Under the pieces are notes generated by a model. It ran no database searches and had not been told where the DNA came from. It was given only the letters and a program-made list of their open reading frames with translations. Both the position numbers and the translations under genes were made by a program. Positions 61,310 through 64,000 of a DNA stretch of 64,000 nucleotides are shown here, piece by piece. The stretch comes from Thermosediminibacterales bacterium (lineage in GTDB: Bacteria; Bacillota; Thermosediminibacteria; Koleobacterales; JARRCM01): assembly GCA_029982205.1 (NCBI GenBank), contig JARRCM010000007.1, positions 1-64,000 on the forward strand. Reading direction: 5' to 3'. Numbering within the stretch: the first letter of the stretch is position 1; each line of letters starts with the position of its first letter.

Positions 61310-64000
61310 TTAATCTTTTATATCACATCGGAGGCAGCGGCTAGCTTCATATAAAGCATCCTCTTCACTAAAACACAACTCAACTTCGGAAAATCCCTGT
61401 AGCCGTTCTGCAACAGGTAAACAGCCGGCTTCTCGTCTCAACATATGTTCTTCATTAATGACATGTTCTGTTTTTCTCTTGATATTCTTAACTCTGTCAT
61501 TATAGCGCCGTCTGGCATCTCCACCAAGGTATTCATCTATTGCCAGCGCGGCTTTTCTTCCATGGGCAATGGCTTCTATTACAGTTGCCGGTCCGTTAAC
61601 ACAGTCCCCACCGGCAAAAATCCCTGGAACATTCGTCATCATGGATTCTTCTTCAACTTTTAGAGTTCCGTTTTTGTTAAATTGACAACTTGTTTTTATA
61701 GACTCTATATCAGGTTTTTGACCGATAGCCGCTATTACTGTATCAACATCTATTTTGAAATTTGATTCAGGAATTCTTACAGGTCTACGCCTTCCGCTCT
61801 TATCAAAATCTCCGGGCATCATTTTAATACATTCCATAGCAACAAGTCTGCCGTTTTCGCCGATGAACCTTTCCGGCGCAGTCATAAAGTGTATTTTAAC
61901 ACCTTCCTTTTCTGCCTCCTCAATTTCATTTTTATCAGCGGGCATATCATCTCTTTGCCTTCGATAAAATATATGAACTTCGCCTGCCCCTAAACGCAAA
62001 GCCGACCGCGCAGAATCAATTGCCACATTGCCCCCTCCGATTACCGCAACCTTATTACCAACCTCTACCTTCTCTCCCAAATTTAAACTTCTTAAAAACG
62101 CTGCTCCATGGTAAACCCCTTCAAGCATCTCGCCTTCAATACCCAATTTTAAGTCCTGATGTGCGCCTATGCTGATAAAAACAGCATCATAATTTTCCTT
62201 CAGGTCTTCTATGGTTAAATCTTTTCCAATTGGAATATTTGTTTTAATTTCTACACCAAAACTCTCTATTTGTTTTATCTCAGACATCAAGAGTTTCTTG
62301 GGAAGCCTGTATTCAGGAATTCCTACTGCCAACATACCACCTGCTACCGGCAGGGCTTCATAAACAGTTACTCTATAACCTTCTAAAGCCAGGTAATACG
62401 CTGCAGTAAGACCGGATGGCCCGGATCCAACAACAGCTACCTTTTTCCCGTTATCAGGAAGTTTATCTGTTTTAATTTCTTCAGAGTGTTTTAATTCGTA
62501 ATCTGCCGCAAAACGTTTTAAGGCTCTAATAGCTATAGGTTCATCAATCTGAGCACGTTTACATTTGGCTTCACAAGGGTGATTACATACCCTTCCGCAT
62601 ATTGCAGGCAATGGATTGGTTTCTTTTATTATTGCAACTGATTCTGCATAATTTCCGCTCCGTATTGCATCGATATAGCGTGGCACATCAACCCCGGCAG
62701 GACATGAATTCTGACATGGTGCATTGAATAGAGCTGCACAAACCGAAGCAGGGCATTTTTTATACTTTATATGGGCCTCATACTCATGACGGAAATAACG
62801 AATTGTACTTAATACCGGGTTTGGAGCGGTTTGGCCAAGACCGCAAAGGGCAGTTTCTTTTATTATATTACCTAACTCTTCCAGTTTTTCGATATCCCCT
62901 TCTTCTCCTTCACCCTTTGTAATCCTGTCTAATATTTCAAGCATTCGTTTTGTGCCAAGCCGACAGGGCGCACACTTTCCACAGGATTCGTCCTGAACAA
63001 ATTCCAGGAAAAAGCGTGCAAAATCCACCATACATGTATCTTCATCTACTACGATCAAACCTCCTGACCCCATAATGGTCCCCAATTCTTTAAGGGAATC
63101 ATAGTCTATGGGTGCATTGAGATGTTCTTTAGGAATACATCCTCCCGATGGGCCGCCGGTTTGAGCAGCTTTAAATTTTTTTCCGTTAGGGATACCTCCT
63201 CCGATGTCATAAATGATTTCACCTAATTTAGTCCCCATCGGGACCTCTACAAGCCCTGTGTTATTTATCTTCCCGGCAAGGGCAAACACCTTGGTTCCTT
63301 TACTTTTTTCTGAGCCCAACCGGTTAAACCATTGAGAACCTTTAAGGATTATGACAGGTATGTTGGCAAATGTTTCTACATTATTTATAATCGTGGGTTT
63401 GCCCCAAAGACCTTCATTAGCAGGAAAAGGAGGTTTTGGCCTTGGTTCACCCCGCCTACCTTCTATAGATGCTAATAACGCTGTTTCTTCTCCACAGACA
63501 AATGCGCCGGCACCTACACGTATATCCAGATCAAAATCAAAGCCGGTACCCATGATGTTTCTCCCTAGGAGGCCGTATTCTCTGGCCTTTTGAATTGCAT
63601 GGGTTAAACGACTTACAGCAAGCGGGTATTCAGCTCTTACATAAATATACCCTTGATTAGAACCTATGGCATATCCAGCTATGGCCATTGCCTCAATCAC
63701 ACTATGGGGATCACCTTCAAGGATACTCCGGTCCATAAACGCACCCGGGTCTCCTTCATCAGCATTACAAACGACATATTTCGGATAGCCTTTAGCCTTA
63801 GCGGCAAAACTCCATTTCAGCCCTGTGGGGAAACCTGCGCCCCCGCGGCCGCGTAAACCAGATGCCTTTACTTCTTGGATTACTTCTTCCGGAGACATTT
63901 CAGATAAAACCTTAGCTAGAGCCGAATAACCATCTCTGGAAATATATTCTTCAATTACCATTGGGTCTATCAAACCTGAATTTCTTAAAGCAATTTTTTT
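61310..64000 (-). CDS. NuoF/HydB-like NADH-binding subunit fused to a GltD-type FAD/NAD(P)-binding oxidoreductase (5' truncated by window edge)
   Basis: [21 protein letters not shown]...[38 protein letters not shown]; then [27 protein letters not shown]...[33 protein letters not shown]; the frame continues upstream as [17 protein letters not shown] past base 64000. Confidence 0.92.
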   Translation of the reverse strand, partial: KKIALRNSGLIDPMVIEEYISRDGYSALAKVLSEMSPEEVIQEVKASGLRGRGGAGFPTGLKWSFAAKAKGYPKYVVCNADEGDPGAFMDRSILEGDPHSVIEAMAIAGYAIGSNQGYIYVRAEYPLAVSRLTHAIQKAREYGLLGRNIMGTGFDFDLDIRVGAGAFVCGEETALLASIEGRRGEPRPKPPFPANEGLWGKPTIINNVETFANIPVIILKGSQWFNRLGSEKSKGTKVFALAGKINNTGLVEVPMGTKLGEIIYDIGGGIPNGKKFKAAQTGGPSGGCIPKEHLNAPIDYDSLKELGTIMGSGGLIVVDEDTCMVDFARFFLEFVQDESCGKCAPCRLGTKRMLEILDRITKGEGEEGDIEKLEELGNIIKETALCGLGQTAPNPVLSTIRYFRHEYEAHIKYKKCPASVCAALFNAPCQNSCPAGVDVPRYIDAIRSGNYAESVAIIKETNPLPAICGRVCNHPCEAKCKRAQIDEPIAIRALKRFAADYELKHSEEIKTDKLPDNGKKVAVVGSGPSGLTAAYYLALEGYRVTVYEALPVAGGMLAVGIPEYRLPKKLLMSEIKQIESFGVEIKTNIPIGKDLTIEDLKENYDAVFISIGAHQDLKLGIEGEMLEGVYHGAAFLRSLNLGEKVEVGNKVAVIGGGNVAIDSARSALRLGAGEVHIFYRRQRDDMPADKNEIEEAEKEGVKIHFMTAPERFIGENGRLVAMECIKMMPGDFDKSGRRRPVRIPESNFKIDVDTVIAAIGQKPDIESIKTSCQFNKNGTLKVEEESMMTNVPGIFAGGDCVNGPATVIEAIAHGRKAALAIDEYLGGDARRRYNDRVKNIKRKTEHVINEEHMLRREAGCLPVAERLQGFSEVELCFSEEDALYEASRCLRCDIKD

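Overview
The window is a Clostridia-type (spore-forming, low-GC Firmicutes) chromosomal segment, mostly minus-strand housekeeping genes. From left to right it contains: a TAXI-type TRAP transporter; ddl and a sirtuin; a selenocysteine cluster (selD-selA-selB) in which selD has an in-frame UGA; comEA; leuS with a T-box leader; rsfS, yqeK and nadD; obg, a Spo0B-like gene, rpmA, prp and rplU; a mainly plus-strand island of very small, probably spore-associated genes (about 23.9-27.7 kb) next to sleB-ypeB; rng and the TIGR03960/TIGR03936 pair; rodA, an FtsA-like gene, minEDC, mrdA, mreDCB, radC and maf; a tandem ThiF-like pair; bioY; gltX; an Rnf complex (rnfCDGEAB); and hydA plus a NuoF-GltD fusion that runs off the right edge. 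The most unusual observation is a complete tRNA-Ala(GGC) gene, with encoded CCA and G3:U70, nested inside the leuS T-box leader. It caps an 8-bp Stem III-like helix between Stem I/II and the antiterminator, and the leader has a consensus-perfect sigma-A promoter. Other points of interest are a family of 25-29 aa membrane micropeptides in the small-gene island, the Sec-containing SelD with an adjacent bSECIS-like hairpin, a pseudo-E1/E1 ThiF pair, and an FtsA-like protein with repeated ThiS-like C-terminal motifs. All calls come from reading the sequence; no database search was run.
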